Below are positions 40,101 to 55,100 of a DNA stretch of 64,000 nucleotides, piece after piece. The notes below the pieces were generated by a model. It worked only from the letters and a program-made list of their open reading frames with translations. It was not told the origin of the DNA and searched no databases. This DNA is from Certhia americana (taxonomy: Eukaryota > Chordata > Aves > Passeriformes > Certhiidae). The stretch is from positions 6,252,819-6,316,818 of the forward strand of contig CM031870.1 of assembly GCA_018697195.1 (NCBI GenBank). The letters run 5' to 3'. Positions within the stretch are counted from its first letter, which is position 1, and each line of letters starts with the position of its first letter. A program made the translations under genes and the position numbers.

Positions 40101-43100
40101 TTGGTTGCACTGTGAAGGAAGCAGAGCAACTGCCAGATTTGAAAGCAATCTTCCTTCCCTGAGGAATGTCTCCTAAGGCAGCTACAGAGTGCCACACAGG
40201 ACTGCTGATCTATCAAGTAACTGCTTGGGCAGCATTTATATTCACCCAAAACACGGCAGATTCCAGGCTGCACAACTCTGTGCACAATGTGATGTCTAAC
40301 ATAGTGTAAACCTTTGAAATTCCTGCAGTCTCCTCCAAAAAAAGTAACCGTGGTACCTGCTATGGAAACCACTGAGCCGCAGTACTTGGGAGAGAAATGC
40401 CCTACAGCTAATACAGTATCTTGCTGCTTGGCTATCTTAGGCCTGAATTGCTTTCTTAATATTATTACGTCAACAGGCCCATTGGTCTCATTGCCTAAAT
40501 TCTGAGAGTGCTCAGAGTCAGGAATTTACTCAGATTTGTTGATGAAGGAATAGTAAAGCTTTGTTTAAGACTGAAGCATTTTCAGATTTCTCAGAAAAGA
40601 GTATACTCAGTTTTTGTGAATTTTTGGTTGCCATCACACCATGAAACAATTAGCTTGACAGGTCACTAATTCAGATATATAAAAGCTTCTTATCTGGCCC
40701 ACTGACAACAAGTCTGTTGGATGGATCCACTTACAGTAAGGTCAAACCTCTGGTCTCTCATTCTTTGCTTGGCAAAAGACCATCAATGGTCGTACCAAAC
40801 CTGTTTCACCTTACTTCCAAAATAGAGCACATTCAACATGTGCTGAAACTCTTATAAGTACAGACATAAGTTATATGTTACAAAAAGAAAGATTTTTCAG
40901 ACTCCAAGCAGACCTCCTGGCATTCTGATGAAAAACTCATTTGAATAAATAGATTCTTCTTATTTAAATGTTCCCCAACTGTTTCAACTAAATCTGCTGA
41001 AATATTACATTGCCCTTTCTAAGCTGTTTTCTCTGCCCCTTACTGGCAAAATTACTGCATTCCTTCCAGAGATCAGTGAAAAATAATCTGAACACATAAT
41101 CTTTTGTACTTTATTTTCAAGTAACTTAGCCATTTTTCTCAACTAAACAAGAAATCAACTAAAAAGAAAAAAAAAAAAAAAATCATATCCATACAGCTTC
41201 AAAGAGCTAAGCAATTTAGTTTTATTACTCTCAGCGTCTCTAAGATTCAGCATTTTTGCTGAAAATGTAAGCAACTGGGATTCAACCCTCAATCTCGTTT
41301 TTAAGTCCACCAGCTCCCTGCTCCTTAATACACATTTTTCTAAGATTTCCACTTCATTCTGTCATGCTCAAATATGAAACAGTTTTGTTGACTAGGAAAC
41401 AATTAAGTAGGACTATATGTTCTAATTCTGCTACCTCTCAACATGGCACAAAAGGTAACAATAAAACACATCACTTCATAAACTAGTAAAACCTACAGCA
41501 AATCCTGATTTTTTCACCTGCACATACCAGTTCCACTGACAGTGTGGTCAGATGTAGCCTCTGCTAAACACCTTCCCAAAGAGGTAGTTCCTTCAGAGCA
41601 ATGCTCTCCCTGGCACAAGCTTTCATTATTCAAAGACAAACTTTGGGTAAGACTGAAAAAATCTGACTCATATTAACATACTTGCAATTATACTGAATTT
41701 GCCTTAGGGCAACCAGAAATACCAAGCTATAACTTCTGTTAAGCAGTCTGTAGCAGCTCACACACTGAACAGTGGGAAAACTTACTAGTGCAGTTCAGAA
41801 ACTCTTCTGTGTATCACAGACATGGACAATGCAGCAGCAAGTACAAAACACCTGGAGAATACCATTCACAGGTAAACTCTTGATTGTTTTAACAATTTCT
41901 TGAACACTGAAAGAAGTGGCTGGTAATAAAAGCCGTGCCACTGTTAATCCTAGACTATTGTCCCCAATAATTCTGATGTACAGAATTCTGATGCACAGGC
42001 AGCAGTCTACAGTCCACTTGAACATCATACAAAAACTACTTCTAAATGATTCTTCAATCATAGCATCTATTCTACCTTTTTAAAATGTCTTAATAAAGTG
42101 GACCTTGAAACTTTGTTGAAGCATTTGAATCTCAACCAGAACGTCCAAGTGCTATACTCAATTGACCCCGCAGCTGTTTAACCACGACCTTCAAATGTCC
42201 AGTTTCTGAAAGATTATACTGAGATTCTTTGAGGAAAAACGGTCAACAAAAATAAATTCTAACAGTTTTTAATTAGGCTATTAGATTCCATTACAGCTGA
42301 CTGTAAGTATTTTATCATGAAGTTCACAACTGGTAAGACAACTGGAAACATCTAATTTTTCTTCTTTGAATTCTTACACATTCTTTGTACCTCAAAGCAA
42401 TGTCTTAACATACACTAAAGAACCTCAAAGCCTTCTAAAGAACTCCAAAGCCTTACTAAAGAACCTTTGTCGGAGTCTGGAATTATGAGGAATATCTCTT
42501 TGCATGTTTGAGAGATTTTAGAATCTCTGATAGTGTTTTTAACCTTTGTTCATGGAAAAAGGGCTTTTAGGCTCTAGAATGAAACAAGAGTTTTTAAAAA
42601 TGTGTATTAGATAGTAGAACAGTGTGTAGTTTTATCACAGGGTGAGAATTTTAGATATATGGGGATTTTAGGATGGCAGACAGGTAAAGGCAAGATGGAG
42701 GAAGCACATGGCTTTTGGGTTTCTTCTTCTTCCTCATCTGCCTCCATGTTCTGCAGTGAGGTGGCACATTATAGTTGGCTTAGAGTAGAGTCTAACCTTC
42801 TAACATAGATAATAGTTATTGAAGTAAAATTATAAATACTGATTACGTAGAATGTAGTATAAATATCCACGCCACTCTGAGGGTGGGAGCTTTTAGTATT
42901 TCGTAGTGAGTAGTTGAACATTAAGCTTTTTGCACTTTGTAGTTAGCATTAGAGCATTTTGCATTTTGTATTGGGTAATGGAGCTTTGGAGTTTTGTGCT
43001 TTGAACTGACCTGAAGAGCTCTGCAGGTCAGGAACAGAATGTAATGATAAGAAATAATAAATAATGAAGAAAGAAAAATAAGAAAAAAAGTCTTGCGGAC

Positions 43101-46100
43101 CTGTCTTTTCAAACTCTCTGGCTGGGAGAAAAAACTCTATCTACATTCTCGGGAAACAGAAGAAAAACAGCCGGCACAGAGACAGAGAGAAAAACAAAAA
43201 AAAAAATTTTTTTTTCTAAATCCGAGAAACCTTCATAATTAATAATGAACTAACTAACAATGAAAGTCTAGCCATCCTGTGCAATCCTAGCTAAGAACTT
43301 ATGAAAATAAAACCTGATCATATATTTTCCATTTTAAATGCTAAATCGGTCGCTAATGCAATCTAGAAATATTTTAGACTAATTTAACAATGATGTACAT
43401 GCTTTCACTAAGCCCTGCAGCACACAACTTTGCACGGCACACATAATATGCTCGTACTAAATAGATGACATATTTTCCATTAGAAATAGCAGTAATGGAA
43501 AATGACAACTTATACAGATGCACAGAATATAATCACAACATTGTTCACTAATGCCTGCCACCACTCTACCCCAGAAAGTCTCGAGAGGAAGCTAGATATA
43601 GTAGCAGAAGCTGATGAACTTCCAGCTGTAAGGGGGTGGGAGAGAAAGGAAGCAGACTGATTAGCTGAATAGATTTATTGTATGCAAATATTCTATGCTA
43701 AAACCCTCTATCTACTTCAACATACATTTTTTTAGTCATTTGACTGTTCACAATTCAAATACAGGAAAATGCTATCAGACTAACATGTCTTTGTTCAGCA
43801 GGAAACCCTTTCTTCAAAATGTAAAATGAGGTAGTAAAAAGCCAAAACTTCGCTAGAATTGCTGTACTATTATTTCTCCAATGTGAGAAGGAGCTTTTGA
43901 TGTTCTCCCATCACATCAGAAAATCTCTTAAGTTCATATAAGCTCCAGAGAAAAACACAATACAGTAATAGTTGCAGTACAGTGTTCTCTCCTTCTCTGA
44001 GATGCAAGACATTATCATCCTACTTTCTTCAACTTGGCTGGCAGATTTTATTCTCAAGCCACAAATATTTTCTTAATTCTCCTCCTAATATGTTATACAG
44101 CCAGAACATCCCAAAACAAATCTGTAAGCCAAGTTTCTCATTATAGTTGCTATATTTTAATGGTCTTTGACACTGGCAGAGTCTACATAAAACCAATTTT
44201 GCAAAATGCACTCTAAGTTGACCTGCACTTTAAGAAAACAGTTAACTGAAAGAGATTCCTTTAGGCTGGCTCTTGACAATTCACATAAAGATCACAGCCT
44301 TTAAAAATTGGGAGAAAAGAACTCTGTCTACCATTCTTACTAAACAAGAATAAAATGTAGTACTAGTTATTTAATCCCCACAAATGTAAAAAAAAAAATA
44401 AAAAAAAAGAAAAAGTAGAGCAAATTATTTGCATGGTATTAATTTTAAATACTGTATGCAAAAGAAGGACATCACAGATGTTTTTGCATTGCAATTGGTT
44501 TTTGTTAGAAGTGTTCTGCCTTCAGAGCACAGCATTTGTCTACATTTCATTTCCACTCTGAAGCCAGAGATCAGCTCCTACTTGCTCAGGAAGGAAAGTA
44601 AGTTGTTGTTGCTGTTCTGTTCTAGCACCGAGGGGCAAAGTGCCAGGCTATCCCACAGCCAACAGACCCACCGTAAATCTTCACTCTTTCTTTTCTAGTT
44701 TTTCCTCCAAAAAAGAAAATAGTATCAACAACCAATTAAGGCACATGGAAAGAAATGCAGAATCCAGGTTATGTTTGAGACAGTAATCACATTTTAAAAT
44801 TCATGTCACTGTCAGTATTGATGGATATAGCTTACAGTATTTGAAGTATTTTCAGTCAATCAAGACTTATAATTTGTATACTATTGTTATTAAACTTCTT
44901 AAATTAGACTAGTTACTGATTGAGTAATGACATTCAAAATTAAAGGCTTGAAGTAACAGTAAAAACTCTGAAATTCAGGCAGCTATTTGATGGACTCCCT
45001 CAGCAAATTAAGCTCAGAATTAAGATTTGGCAAGGAAGTAGATACCTAAAAGACACAGTTGGAAGCACCAAATATATCAAAGGTGAACCAAATTCTATGG
45101 AAGAATATTAGGCTTCCCCCTCTTCTTACATCCTTAGATTCTGTAAAATAAAGACTAGCAAAACAGTGTAAGTAAAATTAGTAAACCCAAACCTGTTGAT
45201 CTACTCCATGTTGTAGTATTACATACTGCACCAATACTGTAAAGAGAGTAAAGAGATTAAAACCTTGTACTGTGGATGAGAAAATAGCATCTTCTTCCAT
45301 TAAGTCATTTGAAAGAACAGGCACCCTCCCATTCCAACCAGTTAACTCCATTTCTGTTTAAAAAATTAACCAAAAACTCTTAGATGACCCAAAGTCTACA
45401 GCAAAATCTGAAGGCGTTTAAGTATTTCAGGATGGGATTTATGGCAGCGTTCTGAAATGGATACTCCTAGTTCCTGTTGCTTTTACTGGAATACTTTTAT
45501 GGAGAGTCACTTTTTTCCCACCCTACCCTTTTCCTTTACTGAATTTCCACACAATAACTTAGATCTGACCATCACCGGACATCTGAACAACAATATAAAA
45601 AAGTTACAGCTGGATCCTGTATTAGTCCCAGCTGCACAGGATCTTTGGCTGCCTTCAGAAAACAAGACAGCCAATAGGAAAACAGTAGGAGAATTTCTTT
45701 TACCAGCTTACCTTCAAATAAATTGTTTTTTCATATGCTACTACAACAAACTATTTCATTACTCAATGCAAAAGATGCTATTCTTCCTATTTTTCACCTC
45801 ATTTCTTAAAAAAAGAAATTAAATTTTAAAAATTTAGAACTTTTTTTTTCCAAAAACTTTTACTACAAAATGCCAGAAAATAATCATCTCCATATGCTCT
45901 TTCAAGTCTAACATACCACAACGGATTGATCTGCCAAGTTCACCCACCCACAGGCTCTATAAACTTGAGAATATTATTTGTATTTAATTTGGATTACCAA
46001 TTTCACCCAACCTTTCCCCTTCATAACACATGCTACTTTTCTAGCTTTACTACTCAGGTAGAAGATACAAAATGAAAACAAGTAAGTTTTCAGCAGAATA

Positions 46101-49100
46101 AGAACAATAACATAATACATACTCTCTTTACTTTGAATATAGTGAATTCACAGTGGAAGGACTTAAACCACTCTTTTTTTTATGTTTGCTCTTATAAAAT
46201 ATCACCTAATCTTTTAAAACATTCATGTGATACTATGTCATTTATTGGTACAAGACCAAGATTAAACATTGCAGTCTTTCCAGCTTACATTGCACAAAAT
46301 GAGAGTGAAGAAAAGTTACATGTATTCTTACTTAAAAGAAGAAAAAAAAAAATCACCAGGAGTGGGGAAGCTTCCGCTCAGATGTTTAAAAAAAGAAAGT
46401 TACTATATTTAATGCACAAAAATCCATTTCCTATAGCCAAAAAAATAATCAACTCCATATGCTCCATTCATCTACCCTTGCTAAAACATGTACAGCAAAC
46501 TGAAATGTCAGCTGCCTAGGAAGGCTGATCACACATAATACAGAGAATACAGGCTGAAGACTCAGCTTGAGATTCCCAGAATTCTGAGATTACAGAATTA
46601 ATCAGCAACATCTACATAAAGAATAAACTACTCACATATACCTGGAATTTCTTCATCTCTCCCTTCTGACTGCAAATGTTTTCCTAGACAGAAGAGCCAA
46701 TTCCCTAAACATTGACTAGCCTTGGCTACCAGTTTACCACTCATGAAATGGTTCATCTGCAAACTGCAAATCAGAGATAGCAGCACAACTGATAAGAGAT
46801 GGTGGGAACACAAGCACAGATACTCTCCCTGTCCCCAGATGAATGCTGGATGCTGCTTTAAAGTGCTGCTACTACATTATATGATAATTTTAATGACTAA
46901 AAGGGCAAAACTGAATCATAGAAGAGGAAGTTAACTAAAAGGTCTATATAGTAACACAGTTACTTTTGAGTCTATGAACATATTCTTCCATAATAAGGAC
47001 TGCTCATTTATGTATTTACTTGAGAGATACCAAATGCAAAGTAAGTTCTCCCCAATTATCCTATATTTGGTTTACAGAATACAAGACTATAGCAAGGATT
47101 AATTCAGCCTGATAAAGGTTCTTGAAGGCAAACAAAGTGCTTGTTTTGGGTGGGCACCAAGCAGAACCCTTCCAGTTAAAAGGAAAGAAAAAAACATTCA
47201 AAAAATCGAACCAAAAATACTAAAAATGTAAAGGGAGAACCACAAAGCAGTAGAGAGATGCCCATACACCTACCCCATGCAGTGAAGTCCAGAGATCTAT
47301 ACACATATCTGCTACAATGGACCATCAGCATGCAGGGTTTGCACAAGGCAGCTCCTGCCTGAACCAGAGCCAGGGGAGTGCACACGCACCACAGAGGGGT
47401 CAGGTGTCTCAAGAAAAACTGAGAATGATCCTGTGCAGGACCCAGCCCCTGTCCTGTATACATGAGGAGTTTCATGGCCAGAGAACATATTTAACTTTAA
47501 AGTTCTTCCCCAGGAATGGAGTTTCTCCTTAACAGAGCCACCATCTCTTCTTACGGCCACTGTGGTTTAACCTCAGCTTCCTGGGGAAAAAGCTTTCCCC
47601 CACATCCCCTGGCTGGGGAGCTACAACAGTGGAACAAAAACATGCAGCAGCTTCACAATTTCAAAAATTTCATTTGCAAGCGGTCGAAGTTGTACTCAGA
47701 GTAAATAGCCTGGTGGGAACATTCCTCCTCGGTGCAACAGAACGACTGGGCAGGAAGTTCATTAGGACAAACTTATTTAAGTAAGAAAAGACAAAAAAGA
47801 AAAAAACTTACTTGGAATCCAACTGCTGAATGTAAGAAACACTGCCTCAAGCAACCATAATTCCTTATTTTATATAACTAATGCAACCACAAATACCCCT
47901 TTTGAGAATTCCTCCCCTCTTGTAAGTAAGGCAATGGGATCTGTTTATGTCAGAATTTGACTCTACGGACAACACTGATTGTGAGCTAAACAAGGACCTT
48001 ATTAAGGAACGTGATATCTACAGTACATGAAAGCAAAAATGTAACAGCAAATAGACTCTTGAATACTTGGAATTCAACAACAAAACAGCATCAATGGTAT
48101 TTTGCCATAAATCAGATATTAAAACAAAAAAAAAAAATTAAAATCTGCATTTTAGAAGTTACACTAATGAAGCAGTTGTATAGAAACCTTAGAGGTGACT
48201 CATGAAGAGATTACATCTCACAGTTCCTCCTAGAGAACACAGTGTGAGGCAGTTCCCTTACTTGCATATGCTAATTTTTTCAGCCTTTTTTGTGCATGCA
48301 TATGTGTGAGAACAAGAGTGAGCACAAGAGACATTGGCCACATTTGTTTTCCTACCCATTGGCTCCTTCTGCCAAAGTACACCTTGCACAGCACTCAATT
48401 TCCATCTAATTTGACTGAGCAGATGATGTTCCTACAAGCTGTGTGAGAACTAGCAGCTGGATAGAAGAGCCACCAAAACTAATTCCCAGAGTTACTGTTA
48501 GCCTCTTCCATACCCTGAGATCGGCAGACTCGAGGTTCATCATTTTCACACAGCTTTTTTTGTTTTGTTAAGACACTCAACATATTTCATCTAAAAATCA
48601 ACACAAGTTTCTCTTTTTTTTTTATTAAGAACTTACATCAAAAAATCCAACCAACCCCTTGGGCATGACAGCAAAAGCTAGATATGAATTCTTAACTTTC
48701 ACAAATGGACTGATCTTAGATTCTTGTTGAAGAATTTTCTTATGGAATTCAGAAGAATTGTCAGTAAAAAATCTATAAAATCTATGCTCATTGGGACAAT
48801 TTCTATTATGCTGCTAAATAACAGAATCAATTTCAATTCTTCCATACACCTAGCATAAGATAACTATTTCTTTTTATAATTAACACCTGAAAATGAGGCT
48901 AATCACTGAAACCACACTAAGGCCAAGCTGCTGACAACTTAAATCAAAACATCTTCAAATCCCAAATGAGATTATGATTTAGATTTTCCAAGGTTCCAGC
49001 ATGCAACATTTCCTTTTAACTCCATGAGATCCTACTGAATTTGTCAAAAACATTTTTTTCCTAGGAAATACTAGGTAACTTTCGTGTTTGCCTTTCAGCA

Positions 49101-52100
49101 TGGGAACTTTTACTGGAAAACCTATCCATGTATATCATACCTATTTAAAAACAGATATCAGAAATTCAATGAAATTGTGGAAGCAGCTATGTATCACTTT
49201 TTTTTTTATATATATAAAACTTCATATTAGCAAATAATGTGCTTAAAGAACCTCAGAAAATAATGAAATAAATGTGACACAGATGTTCAAAAAAAAAAAA
49301 AAAAAAAAAGAGACAGAAGAACAAGAATGTTTTACTCATAGCAACCAAATAGGTCAAGCCAGTTTCCTTCTGCAGGCAAAATTCTCAGGGACCACAAAAC
49401 ACATGGATTTCTAAAAAAAAAAAAAAAAAAAAAAAAAAGAAGAGACAGAGAACAAGAATGTTTTTACTTCATAGCAACCAAATAGGTCAAGCCATTTCCT
49501 TCTTCAGGCAAATCTCAGAGGACCACAAAACACATGGTTTTCTAGTAGATTTTGTATGTCTATCCCACTAAGAGGAAACATTGCTGTCCAAAAAAATTTG
49601 TAATCCTAAGTTTTCCCATAAAATTGTTGAAATTAAAAGAAGGAAGTCATACGCGATTAAAAACCATTTGCTAGATGTTAAAACTATACAAATGACATAA
49701 GTAAATAGACTCTTACTACCTCATTCATACACTTTTCCTGTACAATATATTGCTCCAAAAGAATGCACAGTGAAGCAGTCAGAAATGCCAACAGCACATC
49801 TGTTCATACAACTTCTTTTGCTTCTATAAAACAAAGTAAAACACCATGTGTTCTTCACTTCCTTGGGATCCCTGTCTCGAAGTTCTATACATTGACAGGT
49901 TTTCCTAACAATCCAGCTGCTAAGGATTTATTTTTACCCTCTGTGAATGAAACACATGGTCGTTAGGTCCAAGCTCCTCATTGAAATTAGTGCAATCCTT
50001 TACTACATGCTTAAGTACTAGTGAACTACAGGGAGACAAAAAAGAAATCATTAACTACCACATTACTTTTAAAAGAAGAAAAAATCCATATAGATTCACT
50101 CAATTGCCACAAAATGCTAACCTGTGTGCTGGCAGGTCCCATGCAGAAGTCTACAGAAAATGTGATCCCATACCCAGATTATTGGTGCATTCAAACCAAT
50201 TAATGTTGCATAGGAGAACATAACTTATTTCATAAGTATGTCAATACTCTTGTATTGCCCTTCCACTGCCATTTTTGCTATAATTTCTCTACAGACTATT
50301 TTTTAAGAAGCAATAAATTACAACATCCCACTATTTACTTGTCAATAACCACTCGGGATGCCAGCATGTGTCCAAAGACATCAAAAAGAGGAAGTGGGTG
50401 GAAACAACATTAAGAGCTCTGTTTCAGACTCATTAAGCTTAAGATGACAATTATGCAATCTTAAGATGTCAAACAAGCCAACATTTTATCTGGGACAGAT
50501 GGCACTGGATCCAGAGCCCACAGAGTATATGCTGTGAGTCATCAGTTTAAATACGATAGTTCTACTCTTATTTGCAAATTTGCTGTCCAGAAACAAGACA
50601 CAGTGAGGAAGAGAGCGTTAAAGCAAGCACAGGGTCCTGCAAATCTTCACCAAAAAAGTTGGAAGCAGGAAGATCATCTTCCAAATGAAAAAACAAGTAA
50701 GACAGGAAGAGGAGGAGAGAACAGTCAAAGAAAAAAAAAAAAAAAGGCAAGATTTCAAAAAGAACAATATAGTAAACAGTACTAGAGGCAGCTGGCAGTA
50801 CAAAGAGGAGGAAGAGAATGTACTGAGTACAAGGGGTCAGAACAAGTGTGGAAAAGACCTAGGATAAACTTCGAAGAAGTTTATCTGAATTCAGAGAGTG
50901 ACTGCAAACAGCTTGTTCAATGACTTCCAAAAAGGAAAAGAGATGAGCTGTAGTTCAAAAGTTGTCTTTGGAGTCAAAGATGGGGTATATAAAGCATCAG
51001 ACTAAAACATTTTTGCATTGAGAGGGAAAAGAATGGGGCAAAAGATTGCAGCAGGCAGGATGGAGCTACAGTTTAAGTAAAACATTTTAAAGCTTTTTGA
51101 ATGGTTATTGGACTAGGAAAAGAGAGACTTACAGGACAAAAAGATGGCAACCAGAATCATAGAATCGTTCGGGTTGAAAGGCACCTAAAAGCTCTTTTCA
51201 TTCTACTCCCCTGCCATGGGCAGGGACACCTTCCACTACCCCAGGTTGCTCCAAGCCCTGACCAACCTGGCCTCGGACACAGCCAGGGATGGGACAGACA
51301 CAATTCCTCTAGGAAATGTGTGCCACGGTCTCACCACGCTCATGATGAAGATTCTCTTCCTAAAATCTAATCTAAATCTACTCTCTTTCAGTTTAAAGAC
51401 ATTACCTCTTGTAAAAGGAAGAAAACCACACACGCTTGTAAAAGGAAGAAAATGGACGAAAGCCATTATTTTCATTTTCCCTTGAGAAAGCATTCAAAAT
51501 CCTAAAAAGGAAGAGGAAGTAATAACTATGATGGGATTGAAAAAATTGATGTGAACGGCAGAATATATCTTGAAAATCACTGTGTTGCCTCACATTCTGC
51601 AGCCCTTCAATTGGTGAAAGCTCTTGGAACTCCAGTGATATTAAAAGATTGCAATATCCATTTGGTAACAGTGGTCCACAGGGAGCCCACTTTCATGTGG
51701 CTATTACGGTGATTCCCAGCTGTTGTTCTGCAAAATACACTCTGTTCCTGCCTGTAAATCCTACAGCTTCCTTCCCAGCTGTGACAGTACTGACAGAGGC
51801 TGTTACAGGCACACTGCTCCCTTAAATCCACAGCATGCTTACATTGCTGAGCATGTCACCAAATACCATTATATAACAATACATCAAATTTGGCAACCAA
51901 CCACCTCTGGAAGCTATCAGCAAAAAAAATTTCACATTTTCTTCCAAGCCACAGCTAAAAATATCAAACATTAGGCTAAGAAAAACTTAACAAGTTACTG
52001 CAATTAACAAGCACATTTTCTGACACCACCAAAACCAACTAATATGTATAACATAATTGATAATACTTTAAGACGAGATTTTTCACTCCAGTGACACAAA

Positions 52101-55100
52101 TTAAATAGTTTTGGGCTAAAATTTAAGATCCTACTGAGCTCACAGGTAATCCAAAGAAATATGAGATTAGTTTAGCATGAAGAAATATCTATTTGGCAAA
52201 AAAAGAAACTTAGCATGCAGCTCTGCTGGCTGGCAAAAGAACACAAAAAACTAAATTACATAAATAGACTATCTCTGTATCTGTTCTTTTTCACTCCCTA
52301 GAACTAAGCTGAGTGGTCAGTCCAACACTCAGGTGCATTTTTACATGCTTGGGATTCCCCCAAAGTGCTATTTAAAACTAAAAGCCCTCCTCTGAAGGAC
52401 TTCAGAGAAAAATTTTATTTAAAACTACTAGTATAAGTTATCCCCCTTGATGAGTAGGGAGTGAAACCTATTTAACATTCTTCTGCACTAAAACACATTT
52501 GTTTATAATAAAAACAACTCATAAAATCAGAAAACATGCAGAATTAGTCTTGAATGCCAAGCAACTGTCTATAGCCATGAAAAGGTCTCATGGCCTCTGA
52601 CACCTTTAAGGTTTACCTCTGAAAGATATTACAACATGGAAAGAAGAGATGAAGCTGCTCACAACTAAAATACGAATATATATTTTTAATCCACTTTAAA
52701 CCCTTTTCCTAAGAAAAATCTGGGTCATTTATTACATTTCACAGCTTTTACCTCTAAGTAGGTAAGTGTTTTGCCCTGCAGAAGAACAAAGTCATCCTGC
52801 TAAGCCTGGTTTGGCAGCTAAACCACTCTCCCGAGTCCTCTGTGCACCGATCTGGTCTCTTGGTGTCTCTCCTAATGAAGGACTGTCTACATTCTGTCCT
52901 CATCACAGACCCAACGTGCGACCTGGCACTAGCACTGGCAAGTACAGCCAGCAACTAACAGAGCTTGGCAACCCAACTGCTCGATCCCAGAAGAGCTTCA
53001 ACATTCAGAAATAAAACACAGAGTTTGGGGAACAGTAGGGAAACCTCAATGCCATAATTAGTGCTATAATTTGGTCTATTTGTTAAGTAGAAGCAGGACT
53101 TCAGCCTTCTGGCATGTCTGTTTAGAGCCCTTTGTAGAGAGAGCGTAAAACAAACATGCAGAAGCTGGTAAATACCCAATCTTGCAGTCTTTTTCTAGAG
53201 GAATGGCACAAAATTGAATAGGGGGGACTGAAAAGCTGCTGAAAGACTAGAGTCAAATTCAGAAAACAAACAGGAGTTCTACCCTGTGCCTGAAGCACTG
53301 ACTGTTTATACATTTTGACCTTTCACAGAGGATCACTAGCTCACTGTGTGACCACACCAAGAGCGCTATTGAACGCGAGGGTCCCGGCCACTGGCACTGC
53401 CACCACCAAACTGTGTGCCTGTGAGAAAAGCCACTCAAATCACACAAGATGCAGTTTCAAACCAAGTGGGGAGAGGGAGGAGGAGAAATTTCCTGGACTA
53501 AGCAAACCACAGAGATATTTTAATCAGGACACAAAAGAAAGTTGAGCCAAACACCAACTGACTGGGATCACATCACATCAATAATCCATGCACAGAGCCT
53601 CTGCTGAAATCAATGGCAGGCTTGTGTGGAAGTGGATTGTATAACATAAATGCATGGCCCTGTTTAGAACTCCACATACAAAAGAAAAGGAGGTACTGAG
53701 AACAATTCCCTTAATTAGCATTTCTCTTCTATCGAGTGCTTCTAAAATAATAAATTCTAACTTTACACAGCTCTGTTTTCATTCACAGTTTTTATCAGAG
53801 GTGGTAAAACAACTGACCCCATTTGACAAATAAGAGAACTGCAGCATAGGATGCAAATCAAACTGAAGAGCAGCGCAGCAGGCAGAGCTGAACTGGGAAT
53901 AGCAGCTTACCTTCTGAATCACACTTTAATGTCCTAGATATTTACATGCTTATCTAGTTCAAGCCTCTAATTAGGATGACTCTGTGCAGCCCTTAAATAA
54001 TTTTGCATAATTCCTAAAGCACCTGTGCACAGTGATAAGCTTAGCTGTAAGAGTTTCCCACTCAACAATGTCAATTTTATGAGGATTTAGAATGTCCTGC
54101 AGAAGTTCAAAACACTGGGCTGCCCGATCAGGTGCCAAAGGGAGTCTCATTGCTTAGGTATCAAAAGTCTTATTACTCAACAACAATAAAGAGTTTTAAA
54201 ACAGGCTATCAAATCCACGTGTTTCCTGTCATTAAGGAAAAAAAGGGGGAAAAAACCCCAAACAAAATAACAACTTGCAAATTCTTTAGCCAGAAATGAC
54301 CTAACTTATCCTGGTGTTCCAAATTGACAACCCCTAAGAGAAAGCGAGACTAGGTCTCTATTCAAGAATAAAGTGCAATACTTACAAGAAGTCTGAGTAA
54401 AATGCCATATACACCAAATACAAAACAAAATTCCAGTCTTCCTTTTCTGAGATTGTTTCAACAAAGCTGAACATACACTAATGCAGTTTGCCCCAAATAA
54501 GCAACATGTTTATTAAAGTGATATTAGTTTTACTTGCATGCTAGAGGTTCAAATCTGGTTTCACATATAGAGTCAGCATTTAGCTAAATATACACTGTGT
54601 CGTCCCCAGGTCCTGAGTATTTGTCCTCCCTTGAAAATCCAACTTTGAAACGCTTAACATCTTATGAAAGATTAATCCAGCAATATGTGCATTTTCTAGT
54701 TTATATTTTGCACGTGACTAAGTACTATATTACACAGGGTTAGTGCAAATAACAAGCATGTTCGTTTTCCTTAACTAGAGATGCAAGTCCATAATAATAT
54801 GAAAATAACATATTTTGAGTTAAGTGAGCTTTCTGCTCTTTACAATTAGAGCGTTCAACAGCTTTGAATAATAACTTTTCAGGACAGGCTTGCTCTGTCT
54901 TTCACTTTTCTTTTTCAGATTTTTCTTTTTTTCAAGTTAAGTCTATCACTGTTAAAACAGGCAGAAATGCCTGCTGAGAAGTGGCCACATTTCCAACCCA
55001 CTGCTTGAAGAATTATTTTTCTGATTCATCGCAGCATTATTTTTTCAAGTTGTCAAAACAAACACCACACCCTCTTGATTTCCGAGTTCTGGGTAATTAT

